NCBI GenBank assembly: GCA_021234155.1
Contig: JAJEKV010000033.1
Span: 7,368,635-7,432,634, forward strand
DNA length: 64,000 nucleotides
Source: Isoetes taiwanensis
Taxonomy: Eukaryota > Streptophyta > Lycopodiopsida > Isoetales > Isoetaceae
Direction of reading: 5' to 3'
Position numbers and translations under genes: made by a program. Below the pieces are notes generated by a model. The model searched no databases. It was given only the letters and a program-made list of their open reading frames with translations, and was not told the DNA's origin. Below are positions 11,991 to 23,609 of this stretch, one piece after another (position 1 is the first letter of the stretch; each line of letters starts with the position of its first letter).

Positions 11991-13162
11991 CTTCCCAAGA
12001 AGTGCCCATGGCGATACATAAAAATCTTAGGACTTCATTTCATTGGCCTAAATATTTTCTTACAGTAAAGCTACCTATCTACCTCTGATAATGTACCTTC
12101 TCAGAACCTAGCTTTGCTAGAAACAACGAATTAGGACTTCTGGCAGCTTTTCTTGGAGCAGAATACCCAAAATAGCAAGTGCCGCTTCAGTCTCACGCAT
12201 GAGAGTCGACTTCAGTACCAGATTCGTGGTAGGTACTCTGTTTTTGCTAAGTCTTGTGTAAGACCATTTAGGTCAAAACATATCCATACTGTGAAAACCG
12301 ACCACTCAAAATATCAAACTCATCGAGTTTTATCTGAAGGGAAGAACGCTGATTGATTGTAAAGACCGGCTTACCTAATTTCCTAGTCTTCTTGTTTACA
12401 TGGAGTGGAAGTATGGTTTTGAAGGCTTGCCAATAAATTCCGTCTCTCAGGTAGAAACCGTGAGAGGAAAATGACATGAGAGGAAAATGGTTGGAAAATG
12501 AGCTTCTGTTTGTTAATCCCTGACTAGATGGCCGAGCACTTCCATGCCATTCGAGGTGCATCGAATCTGAAAGGGAAAGCTTGCTTTTTTCCAAAAGGAA
12601 ACTATGGCAATGAAAGGAGTAGTAATGGTGCTAAAGATCTGCATACTGGGGTATCCTGCAACAAAAGATTTGACTATTCGTGAGGAAATGCAACAATATG
12701 AAGGATATGTTTCATATCAAGGACGAAATCCAGGTATCTCTTTAATGGAGTTTAGAGTCCATGCATTGATCTAAGCTACAACAGTGTGATCAAAGTGTTG
12801 ATCAAACGTAATACAATTGTTGCAATAGACTAAAAGGAAGTACAAGTTATTTTCTTCACCAATGCATTCTGCTCTCTTTTCTTATGAATTTTAAATACAA
12901 TTCTAGCATGTTCTACTAACTGGGCAGAAAGGTTACAAGGGCTGATCGGCTATAAACCGAGAGGCTCCATTGTACCTTTTGGCCCTTCACGCGTTACCGA
13001 TTTATTGCTAATGTCATGATGATTGGCTGCAGGTACCGGACCTCTCTTGCCCTTGTCTCATTTTTGCTTGAAGTTTGTGAATTTGCTAGGATCTGGAATT
13101 GGAAGCGGCACCCCTACTTTATGGGAAAACATTAATGTTGGAGATACTTATGCAAGCACTGC
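11991..13162. other. Non-coding stretch, possible gene debris
   Basis: Short open frames at 12,153-12,356 (+), 12,268-12,594 (-) and 12,604-12,774 (+) carry no motif that I recognise. The last 5 bases (actgc, 13,158-13,162) are the left target-site copy of the LTR element that follows. The sequence resumes at 17,493. Confidence 0.45.
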
Positions 13163-13787
13163 TGTTGACGGATTTTCCCCACAATCCCCAACAAGTGGCC
13201 TCAAGAGGCAAAAATCAAGATCACTAGTGCTGCAACAAGAAGAGGAAGAAAAATCGAGAGAGAAAGCAAAGAGAGTCTGGGCCCAAATTTCTTTATATAA
13301 TAAAAGGAGAAGAAATACAAATGAATTTTTTTTTTTGAAGAAATACAAATGAATGAGCCCTCCATGCCTCTGAAACATGGAGGACCTCTGATCTTGAACC
13401 AAGCAAGAGGCTGCCACCCTCCTGCAAGATTCGTGGAGCAGGGAAAGAGGAGGAGCTCGTGCTCCTCATTTTTCTTTTATAATTCTTGCCTCTTAATCTC
13501 ATCCATCCATCTCAACCACTTCATCTCCACCATCCTTTTTTGCCTCTTCATCTTTACCCTTCATTTCTGCCTCTTCATCCTAGCCTTAGATAATGTACCC
13601 CTCTTCAACCATTAACAAAAATCTTAGAAGCCCTTAAATTTAAACAACTAGATCTAGGCCCTTTAATTTTTTTGGTGCCTTAGACCTTTACAACATTTGG
13701 GCTTTATAATTGACCCCCCTTCACCTTTAAGCATGCAAGATTACATGGTTTTACCATGTTGACTGGGTGCCAAAAACCCGGTCAACA
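13163..13787 (+). repeat. 5' LTR of the LARD-like element
   Basis: 625 bp, TGTTGAC...GTCAACA. It contains a 28-bp insertion around 13,323-13,350 (a poly-T run with a duplicated gaagaaatacaaatga) that is absent from the 3' LTR, and lacks 3 bp (aac) present there. Open frames inside it are duplicated in the other LTR and are not genes. Confidence 0.95.
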
Positions 13788-13864
13788 TCTCGCCCAAACA
13801 AAAAATGGGCCGGTCCCCTCGGCCCAAATGCTTCAACTTCTTCTTCTCCATTTGAGTACAATGA

Positions 13865-14130
13865 TTTGGAGGTTTTAGGGTGTTCTCCAACACCATAGAA
13901 TGATAATAAAACTTTGGAGGTTTTAGGGCGTACTCCAACACCATAGAATGATAATAAAACTTTGGAGGTTTTAGGGTGTACTCCAACACCATAGAATGAT
14001 AATAAAACTTTGGAGGTTTTAGGGTGTACTCCAGCACCATAGAATAATAATAATATTTGGAGGTTTTAGGGTGTACTCCAACACCATAGAATGATAATAA
14101 AACTTTGGAGGTTTTAGGGTGTACAACACC
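13865..14130. repeat. Minisatellite, 48-bp unit, about 6 copies
   Basis: Units start at about 13,865, 13,913, 13,961, 14,009, 14,055 and 14,103 and share tttggaggttttagggtgta and ccaacaccatagaatgat. The unit length is a multiple of three, so the minus strand shows a repeating 16-residue open frame (containing VLEYTLKPPKFYYHS), an artefact of the period. Confidence 0.9.
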
Positions 14131-14244
14131 AGAAAATGATGATAATATATTGTGTCAAAATAATGGAATAATGAGATGTCAAAATTTCGCATAAGAACTT
14201 TGGGGTAGGGCTTAAGTGCAATGGGGCTATATCATAAAAATATT

Positions 14245-14460
14245 GGGGCAGGGTGAGCTAGGTACGCCCAAACAAAAAATGTTTCATGCAAGATAAGCAA
14301 TGTTGGGGCAAAATAAAAATATAAGGCTCAAAATATGCAAGAAGATAAAATATTGGGGCAGGGTGAGCTAGGTACGCCCAAACAAAAAATGTTTCATGCA
14401 AGATAAGCAATGTTAGGGCAAAATAAAAATACAAGGCTCAAAATATGCAAGAAGATAAAG
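14245..14460. repeat. Direct duplication, about 110-bp unit x2
   Basis: Units start at 14,245 and 14,355 (ggggcagggtgagctaggta) and are nearly identical over their length. Each contains gcccaaacaaaaaatg, which also follows the 5' LTR at about 13,791-13,807, so the interior seems to have grown by copying its own leader. Confidence 0.85.
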
Positions 14461-14540
14461 ATGTGGTGGCAAAAAGTCACGTGGTCATGATGGTGAGTGG
14501 CATTAACATCGAAAGTGGGTGGATATGTCATAAAGTATTA

Positions 14541-14665
14541 GGGAAAATGCCTCATGAGGATTTTCCGGGGGATAATCCGCGAGGCGGAGCCGCGAGTGCG
14601 CCGCCACCGCCGGCGGCGCCGCCTTGCGGATTATCCTCCGGAAAATCCGAGTGAGGCATTTTCCC
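14541..14665. repeat. Long GC-rich hairpin, 40-bp arms
   Basis: Arms 14,541-14,580 and 14,626-14,665 are reverse complements at 36 of 40 positions, starting GGGAAAATGCCTCA. They enclose a 45-base loop that is almost pure G+C (ccgccaccgccggcggcgcc). It looks like a foldback MITE, but I find no clear target duplication. It abuts the TIR of the next element. Confidence 0.85.
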
Positions 14666-14669
14666 GTGC

Positions 14670-15885
14670 GTAATGCACGCCACCTGGGATTACGTCCAAT
14701 ACTGGGCCTCCACGTCACTGCCACGTCATGATGAATATATTGTACTTTTTTCTGTCATTTTTTTGCGGAGCTCCTGGCTATGGCGCATGCCAACGTATTG
14801 CTGAAGCTCCCATGATGGCGCTGTGCTTCATTATCATGGCGCTTGGTTTGTAGGCCATGGCAGATGTGTTTTAGTGGATTGTTAGGCGGATTGACGACGG
14901 ATTTGGTGATGATTTTGTGTTTTCTGCACAGATTTGTTGATCTGTTCTTCGGTGATGCTTGCATGTCAGTGAAACTTGTTGGATAGGATCTTGGCGACGT
15001 TTCTTGGAAGAAATTGTTGGCGGTTTTGTTGTGAGGTTTACTGTGAGGTTTATTGGAGCTCCGATGATGGCACTGTGCTTCATTATCATGGCGCTTGGTT
15101 TGTAGACCATGGCAGATGTGTTTTAGTGGATTATTAGACGGATTGACGACGGCTTTGGTGAGAATTTTGTGTTTTCTGCAGAGTTTTGTTGATCTCTTCT
15201 TGGGTGATGCTTGCATGTCAGTGGACGTTGTTTCATAGGATCTTGGCGACGTTTCTTGGAAGAAATTCTTGGCGGATTTGTTGTGAGGTTTACTGTGAGA
15301 TTTTGTTGGCCGATTTCTTCTCATTTGTGGCAGATTTTTGATTATCCTTGGTCTTAAAGAATCTGTGGCCGATATTGGCGACTTTTGGAGCATATCTTTG
15401 GCGATCTTTTGCTCTATCCTTGTGATCTTTTTGTGATTTGGTGGCTTTTCATTACTGGCCGAGTTCAGAGTATGGATTGCTTTGTACCTTACTTGAAGAT
15501 GGATCTTTATTTGATTCTGTTTTTGTTGTTAAGTAGAATGGCTCAGAATCCAGGGCCTTCACAGCCTTCTTTTACACTCTGCTCTCTAGACATGACAAAT
15601 GATGATGTTTCTTTGGAAGAAAGTGACATGACAAATGATGATGTCTCTAGACATGACAAATGATGATGTTTCTTTGGATGATAAGAAACTTTGTAATTTT
15701 GTGATCTTTTTGTATAAGGGAAACTTTGATGACATAAAACTTCGTTATTTTTTATGTGATTAAGTGTGTAATGGTTAATTTCTGTAATGGATAAACTTTA
15801 TAAAAATTATGGCTGTGGTGGACGTGAAATTACCTAAAATAATTTTAAGCTAAAATACCAGTAATCCCAAGGTGGCGTGCATTAC
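14670..15885. mobile_element. Putative non-autonomous DNA element with 24-25 bp terminal inverted repeats
   Basis: 14,670-14,693 and 15,861-15,885 are reverse complements apart from one extra base (GTAATGCACGCCACC then tgggattac). No transposase is visible. The interior contains a 252-bp tandem duplication (from 14,806 and from 15,058) that is open on the minus strand for 212 codons, and three copies of gacatgacaaatgatgatg at 15,588-15,670. The target duplication is unresolved and the superfamily is unassigned. Confidence 0.6.
14806..15310. repeat. 252-bp tandem duplication
   Basis: The two units begin gctcccatgatgg (14,806) and gctccgatgatgg (15,058) and stay aligned for about 250 bp (shared tgcttcattatcatggcgct and gatcttggcgacgtttcttg). 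The minus-strand frame across both (14,755-15,393) contains the same peptide twice. I regard it as repeat-driven, without a recognised domain. Confidence 0.85.
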
Positions 15886-16892
15886 TACAAGAACATAAGA
15901 TTAAGAAGTGGCGAAAACCAACGTGAGAAAAAGGTGGAAAAGAAGATTGCAAAATGGTAGATAAGGAAAAAAGATTAAGAGTGGACGTGGCTATTCATGG
16001 CAAGAAAGGGCAAAAATATTTTTCTCTCTCTCTTTCTGAAAGCGGCAGCACACAGGAAAACGGAATGGATTGGCAGCAGCAGAGCCTTGTGCGGCTATGG
16101 CGGATGATTTCGGCGGCTTCTTCCTTCCTCTTCTTCTCTTGCAGGTTCAGCAATAGGCTATGGCGTATCTTCTTTTTCTTCCCTTCGACTGCTTCCCCTC
16201 CCATTTCTTCTTGCAGATGGCAACAGGGTAGGCAGACGGAATGGCGGTGATTATGGCGGACAGAGAGATGGCTTTGCAAGTCTGGCTTATGCTGTTCTTC
16301 TAAAAATCCTCTGAATGCAGCATTGCTTAACCTTTCTCTAGGCTTTTGCAGATAATGAGGACCAACGGTGCAGAAAGTGACAGATATGGTAGAAGAGTAG
16401 ATGCCAATCTGAATGTTTTTTTTTTTGTGCTCCATCCTTTTTTCTGTAGGTTCAGCAGCAGGAAAAAAGAATAATCATGGCATCTTTTAGGCTTTGGCTG
16501 AGCGCAGGGCATCAACAGAAGCAAGGCAACGGTATAACATCAAAAGCCCTCTTCTTTCTTAAACTTGCACCATCCAGCAAGCAGAACTTTAGGCATAACA
16601 AAATGAGATGGAGGGCTGGCTTTTTTGCTGGCTCTTCCGAAATAAATCAAGCAGTATCATTATCCATCACATTAGAGCTTCAAAAATCCGAAAATATGGA
16701 ATGATAGAGAGCTTATTTCTCTTCTTCTTCTTGCAGCAGAAACAATGCATGGCATAAAAAGATCATTGGGGCAGAATATAGCAGAGATGGAAAAGAAGAC
16801 AGAGTTGTGGCTATGGCAAGAAACAAGAACAAATCAAGCAGCACCAAAGCATGATCTTGGGGAAGATTACAATCTCGGTAGGACCTCCATTT
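15886..16892 (+). other. LARD interior with repeated splice-acceptor-like phrases
   Basis: Several degenerate copies of a pyrimidine run ending in tcttgcag or ctgtaggttcagca, followed by a 'ggctatggcg'-like phrase, occur at about 16,085-16,160, 16,195-16,260, 16,435-16,500 and 16,715-16,760. Open frames of 70-146 codons exist on both strands but show no domain. It may be captured host-gene sequence or internal amplification. Confidence 0.4.
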
Positions 16893-17492
16893 TGTTGACG
16901 GATTTTCCCCACAATCCCCAACAAGTGGCCTCAAGAGGCAAAAATCAAGATCACTAGTGCTGCAACAAGAAGAGGAAGAAAAATCGAGAGAGAAAGCAAA
17001 GAGAGTCTGGGCCCAAATTTCTTTATATAATAAAAGGAGAAGAAATACAAATGAATGAGCCCTCCATGCCTCTGAAACATGGAGGGCCTCTGATCTTGAA
17101 CCAAGCAACAAGAGGCTGCCACCCTCCTGCAAGATTCGTGGAGCAGGGAAAGAGGAGGAGCTCGTGCTCCTCATTTTTCTTTTATAATTCTTGCCTCTTA
17201 ATCTCATCCATCCATCTCAACCACTTCATCTCCACCATCCTTTTTTGCCTCTTCATCTTTACCCTTCATTTCTGCCTCTTCATCCTAGCCTTAGATAATG
17301 TACCCCTCTTCAACCATTAACAAAAATCTTAGAAGCCCTTAAATTTAAACAACTAGATCTAGGCCCTTTAATTTTTTTGGTGCCTTAGACCTTTACAATA
17401 TTTGGGCTTTATAATTGACCCCCCTTCACCTTTAAGCATACAAGATTACATGGTTTTACCATGTTGACCGGGTGCCAAAAACCCGGTCAACA
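16893..17492 (+). repeat. 3' LTR of the LARD-like element
   Basis: 600 bp, TGTTGAC...GTCAACA, followed at once by the target-site copy actgc (17,493-17,497). It differs from the 5' LTR by two indels and about four substitutions. Confidence 0.95.
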
Positions 17493-17497
17493 ACTGC

Positions 17498-19431
17498 CAG
17501 CATAACAGCATAACAGGGTTTGCTATCATTCTATTTTTCGTCTAAATATATGTTATATTGCCTATGAAATGTCTTGGATAAACAATAGACAAAATATAGA
17601 AGCATTAAATAGAGGTGTTTGTTTACTGCATTGAAAATGTGGTATTTTGTCCTATATTTATGTATAATACAATAATGGAAGTTTATTTAAGGTTTAAAGT
17701 TGTAAACAGCCTTTACTTTAAAGAACAAGGTATTGGTTATGGAAAGCCAGTGTCAATGAGTTGTGGCTTGTCCAAAATTTTAAGTAGAGTCTTATAAACA
17801 GCTGGCTGCATAAAGGTAGCACGGAAGTGGTAAAACAGGCTTTCCCTTTTGAAGTGTCTAAAAGAAGCCTTTCTTATAGTATTCCATGCAATTAAAATAA
17901 AGGGAGGGAAAATAAAGAGGCATATAGATGCAGAATTACTATGGTCGCCTTTTGACTAGGACATGGACTTCAACAAGGTTACGGATATGGAAAACCAGTG
18001 CCAAAGCTCTATGGGCCGTGGGAAAATTGTATGTAGAGTTATGCATTTTGTCAGGTACCATTTGGTCAGATACCATGCATTTTGTCTCTTGAAGTGTTGA
18101 AATATAAAAATGATGGTGGGAGAATAAATATGGCATGGTAGTGCTAAAACATGCCTCCTCTTTGAAATAATAAAATGAAATTAATCCTGAAATGTTTGGC
18201 TTATTGGCTTGTATGACTATGGTCTTTTTGGAAAAATTGTCTATTAAGTTTAGTATTTACAGAAAGTGGGGTGCTAGAGGCTAAAGGATAATGAGTACCA
18301 GTTTCATACATAATTACGTATCCGGATTGATAATACAGTTACTGGGATTGACCGAGACTGATGTTCGACCTAGGGATCTAGGTTTTGACCGTTTTTTTTT
18401 TTTTTTTTTTTTTTTTATAGAGGACGTGGTTCTAAAAATAACATGATGTTGGAAATATGAAAACGAGGGATTAAAAAAAAAAAATCGATCATCAAAGTCT
18501 GTTAAATCCAAAGCAAATAGTTGAGGGACATGCATAATTATTCATACTGTTATAAATGTTCAAACTATGAAATGGAGTTAAAATTAAGAAGTTGGTCAGG
18601 CATATTTTGATTTTTCTTCCAGGTTATAATAATCGTTTGTTTTGTTTATCGTTTGTTTTGGGCCATTGATGAACACAATATTCTTATGGATATTCGTTTT
18701 GCTGCATTTCAGACCGTCCACCAAGTCCATGATGGGGTCAAATCCCCATTTCCACCTCAGCATAAGATTTCCCAACCTTTGCAATAAGTCAAAATACAAG
18801 TCAATATAACAACATCTCACAGAACAGCTCATGAGGGGATTTGAACCCCAGTTGCCAGAGAATTCAGCTAAAGTACAATGAGCTGAAGTACATCAACAAA
18901 TTCACAACAGAAACTACAATGAACTCAAATAGAACAACAAATTCTGTAAGAGTATGCAACAAACCCCTTAACCTTCAAACGGAACCATGAACAAAAGCAC
19001 TTCGGCTGGATGTATGGTGGCAGCAGTATGTACATGTCATCTCACCTTCTTCTGCATGCAAACCTCCTGAGTGAGGCAGCAAGCCAAACATGTATCTGCG
19101 AAAGTGCGTAGGAAAACAATTCAAACATTTCAAATCCTGCAATGACATTCTGATTTCGCTCCATAGCCACGACATGTCCTATACAAGGTCACCCAGCAAT
19201 TACATCTACAGTTTCCGGCTGTTACCCACTTAGTCACTGAAATTCATTCCATCCAGATCAAACTTCTAATATCTGTTTCCAACAAAATGCATGACTGCGA
19301 GAATGTGCAGGTAAGCTCCAATGACAACTTCTTGCAGGCTGGCCATTCCTTTGTATATCCTTCTCTCAAATTACTGTTCCAGTTTTCAGTGCTGCTCCTT
19401 TCACCCATGTTCTACACACTTTAAGAACCAA
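17498..19431. other. AT-rich intergenic stretch
   Basis: No gene is recognised. It contains a long poly-T run at about 18,391-18,417. On the minus strand two B-box-like phrases, ggggttcaaatcccc (about 18,838-18,852) and ggggatttgacccc (about 18,735-18,750), share surrounding wording. They may be decayed tRNA-derived SINE heads, but I could not find matching A boxes. The region lies downstream of the UGT pseudogene. Confidence 0.4.
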
Positions 19432-20550
19432 CTACTTACAAATGTCTATGGCATATGTACAGATGCCAAGCACTATAGAAGTAGAGAAGACCACGTTTAA
19501 CCTGATCATGTTTCCAACTGCTAGAAGCCCGCAATTTGAGGTCGCCAACTCCTTAAACCTGACAGACACAGCGGCCCATCTTGTAGCTTGAAGTGCTAAT
19601 TCTTTCACTTCTCTTATTCTCATGCGACACGCTTTACCTTCACTCCCATCCATTAACCTCACAACACATGTTTTAATACCCTCTGCAGATCTAGATCCAT
19701 TTTCATCCCTAGAAGCATCTTTAAAATCCAGTGCAATCTTCCATACTTGGGTGAGGAACCTAAGATTAAGAGGTTGCTCACTCATGCAGGGCCAACCAAG
19801 CATAGGGACACCAGCAGAGATGCTTTCAAGGGTAGAGTTGCAACCACAGTGAGTGAAGAAGCCGCCTATGGAAGGGTGAATGAGGACCTCTACTTGTGGA
19901 GCCCAGTTTACAACCATCCCTTGACAACCATCCAAGATTTGAAATATCAAGTCCACAACATCTTGATCCCCACTCAAAGTTGGTCTTTGCACCCACAAGA
20001 ATGGTTTTTTGCTAAATGCAACACCCTTCGCAATATTTATGAGTTCAGTTTTACTCACAACTGAAATGCTCTCAAATGCAACATACAGCAGAGAGCCTGG
20101 AGCCTGTGTATCCAGCCATTCTAGGCAAGACCTGTCTTCAACTGTGAGACCAATTCCTTTGGCATAGGACTGAAGGGGAGCAACTGGCAGGAAATTCCTT
20201 ATCTCCTTTTTGATATGCTCTATGCTCTTAGGTTCTAGCTCTTCAAATGTGTTTGCCAACACCCAATCTGCATCTTTTATTCTGGAATGCCCCTATGCCC
20301 GTATGAGAACTCTTCTGGGCAAGAGAGGGAACATCTTCTAGCATTATGGGCAGATCTGGAATGAGGGAAATGATAGGGCTATTTATTCTGTCTTCTGCAC
20401 ATGCCCAAACCCTTTCTAGCCTGCCCCTTGAGCATATCTGATGATCGAGAACTGCCACCACCAAATCCGGCCTCTTCGATACAAATAACAGCAGCAAACA
20501 ACAGACTAGCAGAAAGCAAGGACTATGGCATACCTGTAACCGGCCTCCGC
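19432..20550 (-). pseudogene. UDP-glycosyltransferase (family 1) pseudogene, 5'-truncated and frameshifted
   Basis: Plant family 1 UGTs transfer sugar from UDP-sugar to small acceptors in the cytosol. The 276-codon frame from 20,262 carries the C-terminal sugar-donor half. The PSPG box (about 19,774-19,905) begins WAPQ, continues with HCGCNST and ends in the Glu-Gln pair. The near-invariant Trp of HCGWNS is Cys here (codon about 19,840-19,842). Upstream, a second frame (down to about 20,275) reads SPIISLIPDLPIMLEDVPSL, the typical mid-protein segment, and joins the main frame only after a frameshift near 20,275. The N-terminal acceptor domain with the catalytic His (roughly 150 residues) is missing and no start is credible. 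The C-terminal end runs to a stop at 19,432. No neighbouring biosynthetic genes are seen. Confidence 0.9.
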
Positions 20551-20614
20551 TCTTAAATCTCCGCCATGCCGACCACCTCGCCACAGCTTCAATATGCTGC
20601 AACCACGCCGCCAT

Positions 20615-22350
20615 CTGGAATCCCGATCTCTACCAGCTCATCGGCTCCTCACGCCTTATCTAAAGAATCGGACTTCAAAACCATCGGAAATGCTCCGACA
20701 CTCCAACTCCAATTTCCAGCATCAAATTTATACGTATTTCTATACGAATACGATCCCAAAAACCATACTAAACCATAGGGTACCCGATACCCCATTCACA
20801 TTTTTGGAGCCTTATATCATGATACATTGGCCCTTCGATTCGAGGGCTCCAAAACTACAACATATAACGAAGCCAATTGTTACAAGAATAAAAGCTGTAA
20901 CTGCCATTGTTCTTACTGTTACCATAGAAAAAGAAAAAAATGTTGTATTTTCGACCAAGCTTCTCCATTTCAAATCCATGCCAAACCTCAGTGCAAGGTC
21001 CAGAAATTCGCTCCAATACAAATTGAATAAAAAACCCTTCCAGATCGGGTCTGCATCAGATAGAAGAAATTGGGATGTTGGTTCCCACAGAACAGGGGTG
21101 GCGAGGGCCTGGACAAATGGGTATACCGCAGGACTCTATTGTGTTGATACTTGTGTTTGTGCTTAAAGCAAAAGCACTAAATTTCGTTTAGAAAAGCTGA
21201 AGCAACAAAAGCTTCATACTGTAACATTCATCACTGTATTCGGGCTGCATGAATCCCGGCCTCCATAACTGATTCCGATGAGTTTTCTGTTGTCCAGAAC
21301 TAAGCCATCTCTTGGCTTTGCTAGTTCGAAACTCTATTCCATTCTAAAGCATCACACATGGTTCAGACGGCCCAAAAGCAAAAATCAACAGCAAACTGCC
21401 AGGATCTCAGGGTCGGCCATATCTGGCCTTCTTCGCAGGACAAATGCATGGATCAGTGAGGCCAATACTGCTAAAGTACTGGGGAAATGACACAGATCCA
21501 ACAATAAAAATCTATTCAAAACTATGAATCCGGCAAGAAAATGCAGATCTGGATCCTTGAAGAGAAGCAAAGGAGGTCCAACAGAACATGACCAGAAGGT
21601 GAGAGAAAGCCAGAGAATGGCGAGGAATCTAAATATAGAAACGAAGAAGGGGATTGGAGCTCGCCAAAAAAACCCGCCGCCCACCGCCAGAACGTACAAG
21701 CCAATGAAATAGAAGGACCAGAATCAAAATCTAAGCCCTTGGTTCATTTTCTATCCGACGACCCTTATAAGTTATCACATAATATTAGAATTCAAACTTA
21801 TCAATAGATCTTTTTCCAATTCGAACTTATAAAAAAAAATCCCCTTGTGAATAGATAGATACCCTTTTATAAATATATAGACATTTAGCAAATGAAATTC
21901 CGATGGTCAATGACTGATCCTCACTTGTAACTCAATATCTTCTAGGTTGTTTTCAATTCCAATAGCTCTAATAGCACAGGCGGCATTGCCCAGATTTGTT
22001 TAGCTCTTGTTTTACAACCACTTAAAAACTACACCTACTTAAAAACCACACCTAAAAAAACTATACTTTTATAAAAAACAACTACTTAAAAACTACACCT
22101 AGTTATAAACTACACCTCAAAAAACAACACCTTAAAAACAACACTCCTCTAAAAAAAGAAAACGACTTCTTTTAAAGAAAACGACTTCTTTTAAAGAAAA
22201 AAAAGAAAACGTTTTCTTTTAAAGAAAACGACGCCTAAAAAAAACAACCACACCTTCAAAAAAAAAAAAAACTATAGCTCTGTAAAAAAGCTACACCGCC
22301 TCCTTAATAAACCACACCTCCATATAACCACATGTAGATTTTTTGGAACA
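20615..22350. other. Intergenic stretch with A-rich simple repeats
   Basis: No domain is recognised in the frames at 20,594-21,166 (+) or 21,385-21,699 (-). From about 22,020 to 22,300 the sequence is a degenerate low-complexity repeat of 'aaaaactacacctacttaaa' type plus several copies of aaagaaaacgacttctttt, bordering the truncated gypsy element. Confidence 0.45.
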
Positions 22351-23592
22351 ATGACATGTGGTCTTTTTATTACTGTTGTTTTTAGGTGTGGATCCAGAAT
22401 TAGGGTAGTTGTGTCCGTGGCCAAGTACACTGAAGAGTTCATGAGGCTGAGACTCAATGTTCCAAGGATCACGGAAAGACAAGCAGTGGATGGTTACATC
22501 GAAGGACTGCACAGCAACATTAAGAGGTTGGTTCGAGCAATCAACCCAAACACAGTCGGGGAGGCTGAGGATAAGGCTTTGAGCTTGGAGGAAGCGCTAG
22601 TAACTCCAAAGCAGAAACAGCTACCATACAAAGGGAAGACAACGGGACAGTATCAACCCAGGCAAGCACCCTCCACTCCGGCAGGGAGTCAGTACCAAGG
22701 GAAATCAGACAGGAAAGGATCTTATGGGGAGCGCAAACAGCAGGACACCTCAGGGGGCAAGTCAGTAAGATTCCTCTTAGATAGCATCCCCAAAGAGAAA
22801 CGACAGGAATGTATAGAGAAAAGGTTGTGCTTCCAGTGCTTCCAGCCAGGGCACCGAACGTACAACTGCCCTTTTGTTATGCGGGCGGCATTAGCTGAGC
22901 TGACCGACTGGGAGTCGCCAACCGAAGGGGACATCGAGGAAGGCGACCAACAGGAACCCCAAGACTACATAGAAGGTGAGTGTAAAATTTGCGCCGCCAT
23001 TGAGTCAGGGGAGGTTAAGAATCAGTCTAGAGTCATCTCGACAGAAGGAATCATAGATAGCAAACCATATGTAGTCGTGATAGATACAGGTAGTTCCCAT
23101 AACTTTGCCTCTCCAAGACTAGCTGCTCTAATGAAGAATAACATTCTGAAGTCAAAGCCTAGGCCGGTCAGCATGGCAAGTGGCACGATCCGCTACACTA
23201 AGGGGAGGAGAATTAGTTTTGAAATAGACCTTAGTGGAAGCAAATAGCCTATGGGTGCGGAAGTCATGGACATTGGGAAGTACGACTTGATAGTAGAAAT
23301 GGAGTTCCTGAGGCCAGCAAAAGCTATGATAGACTGCGACAGGAGCGAGATCGCTATGACGGTGCCAGAAGGGACTCGATACATAGTCAAAGGTAAGAAG
23401 ATAACTTCAACTATGCAGTATATCTCCATGCAGAAAAGCATAAGTAAAGATAGGGTAGACCACATCCTCAGGCTAGAGGTAAGTGAACCTAGTCAAGCGA
23501 AGAAAAGTGAGCCCAATCTGAGCCAGTTGCCTAGACCAATAGCAAGGCTCATAAAGGAGTTTCATGATGTATTCACGGATGAAATCCGTTAG
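22351..23592 (+). pseudogene. gypsy gag-protease, broken
   Basis: The frame from 22,351 carries a gag core (EYTEEF-type segment near 22,430), a basic linker and one CCHC zinc knuckle (22,828-22,869, C-x2-C-x4-H-x4-C). The aspartic-protease motif DTGS lies at about 23,083-23,094. A TAG at 23,245-23,247 interrupts the frame, which then continues in register to 23,592, so this is a simple nonsense mutation. The first residues after 22,351 lie outside gag similarity and the ATG there is fortuitous. Confidence 0.88.
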
Positions 23593-23609
23593 TTACCACC
23601 CATAGGGGC

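Larger units (their letters stand above)
13163..17492 (+). mobile_element. Complete non-autonomous LTR retrotransposon (LARD-like), 4,330 bp
   Basis: Two near-identical LTRs (13,163-13,787 and 16,893-17,492) both begin TGTTGAC and end GTCAACA, and the element is flanked on both sides by the 5-bp duplication ACTGC (13,158-13,162 and 17,493-17,497). These are classic termini for a complete insertion. The 3.1-kb interior has no gag, protease, integrase or reverse transcriptase in any frame, so it must have been mobilised in trans. No standard TGG-initiated primer-binding site follows the 5' LTR (the sequence is tctcgcccaaac), and the polypurine tract before the 3' LTR is weak. Apart from one 28-bp and one 3-bp indel I count about 4 substitutions between LTRs, so the insertion is very recent. 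Orientation is assumed from the tract positions and is not certain. Confidence 0.93.

Noticed and set aside
13023-13352. Possible host exon ahead of the LARD-like element
   Set aside because: The first part (to 13,162) has no recognised domain and the rest lies inside the LTR.
13741-14040. 99-codon minus-strand frame with repeated VLEYTLKPPKFYYHS
   Set aside because: It is a by-product of the 48-bp minisatellite.
14755-15393. 212-codon minus-strand open frame as a gene
   Set aside because: It spans a 252-bp tandem duplication (a multiple of three), so openness and the repeated peptide follow from the period. No domain is visible.
18735-18852. Two tRNA T-arm-like motifs as tRNA genes on the minus strand
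   Set aside because: No matching A boxes or cloverleaf. Kept only as possible SINE debris.
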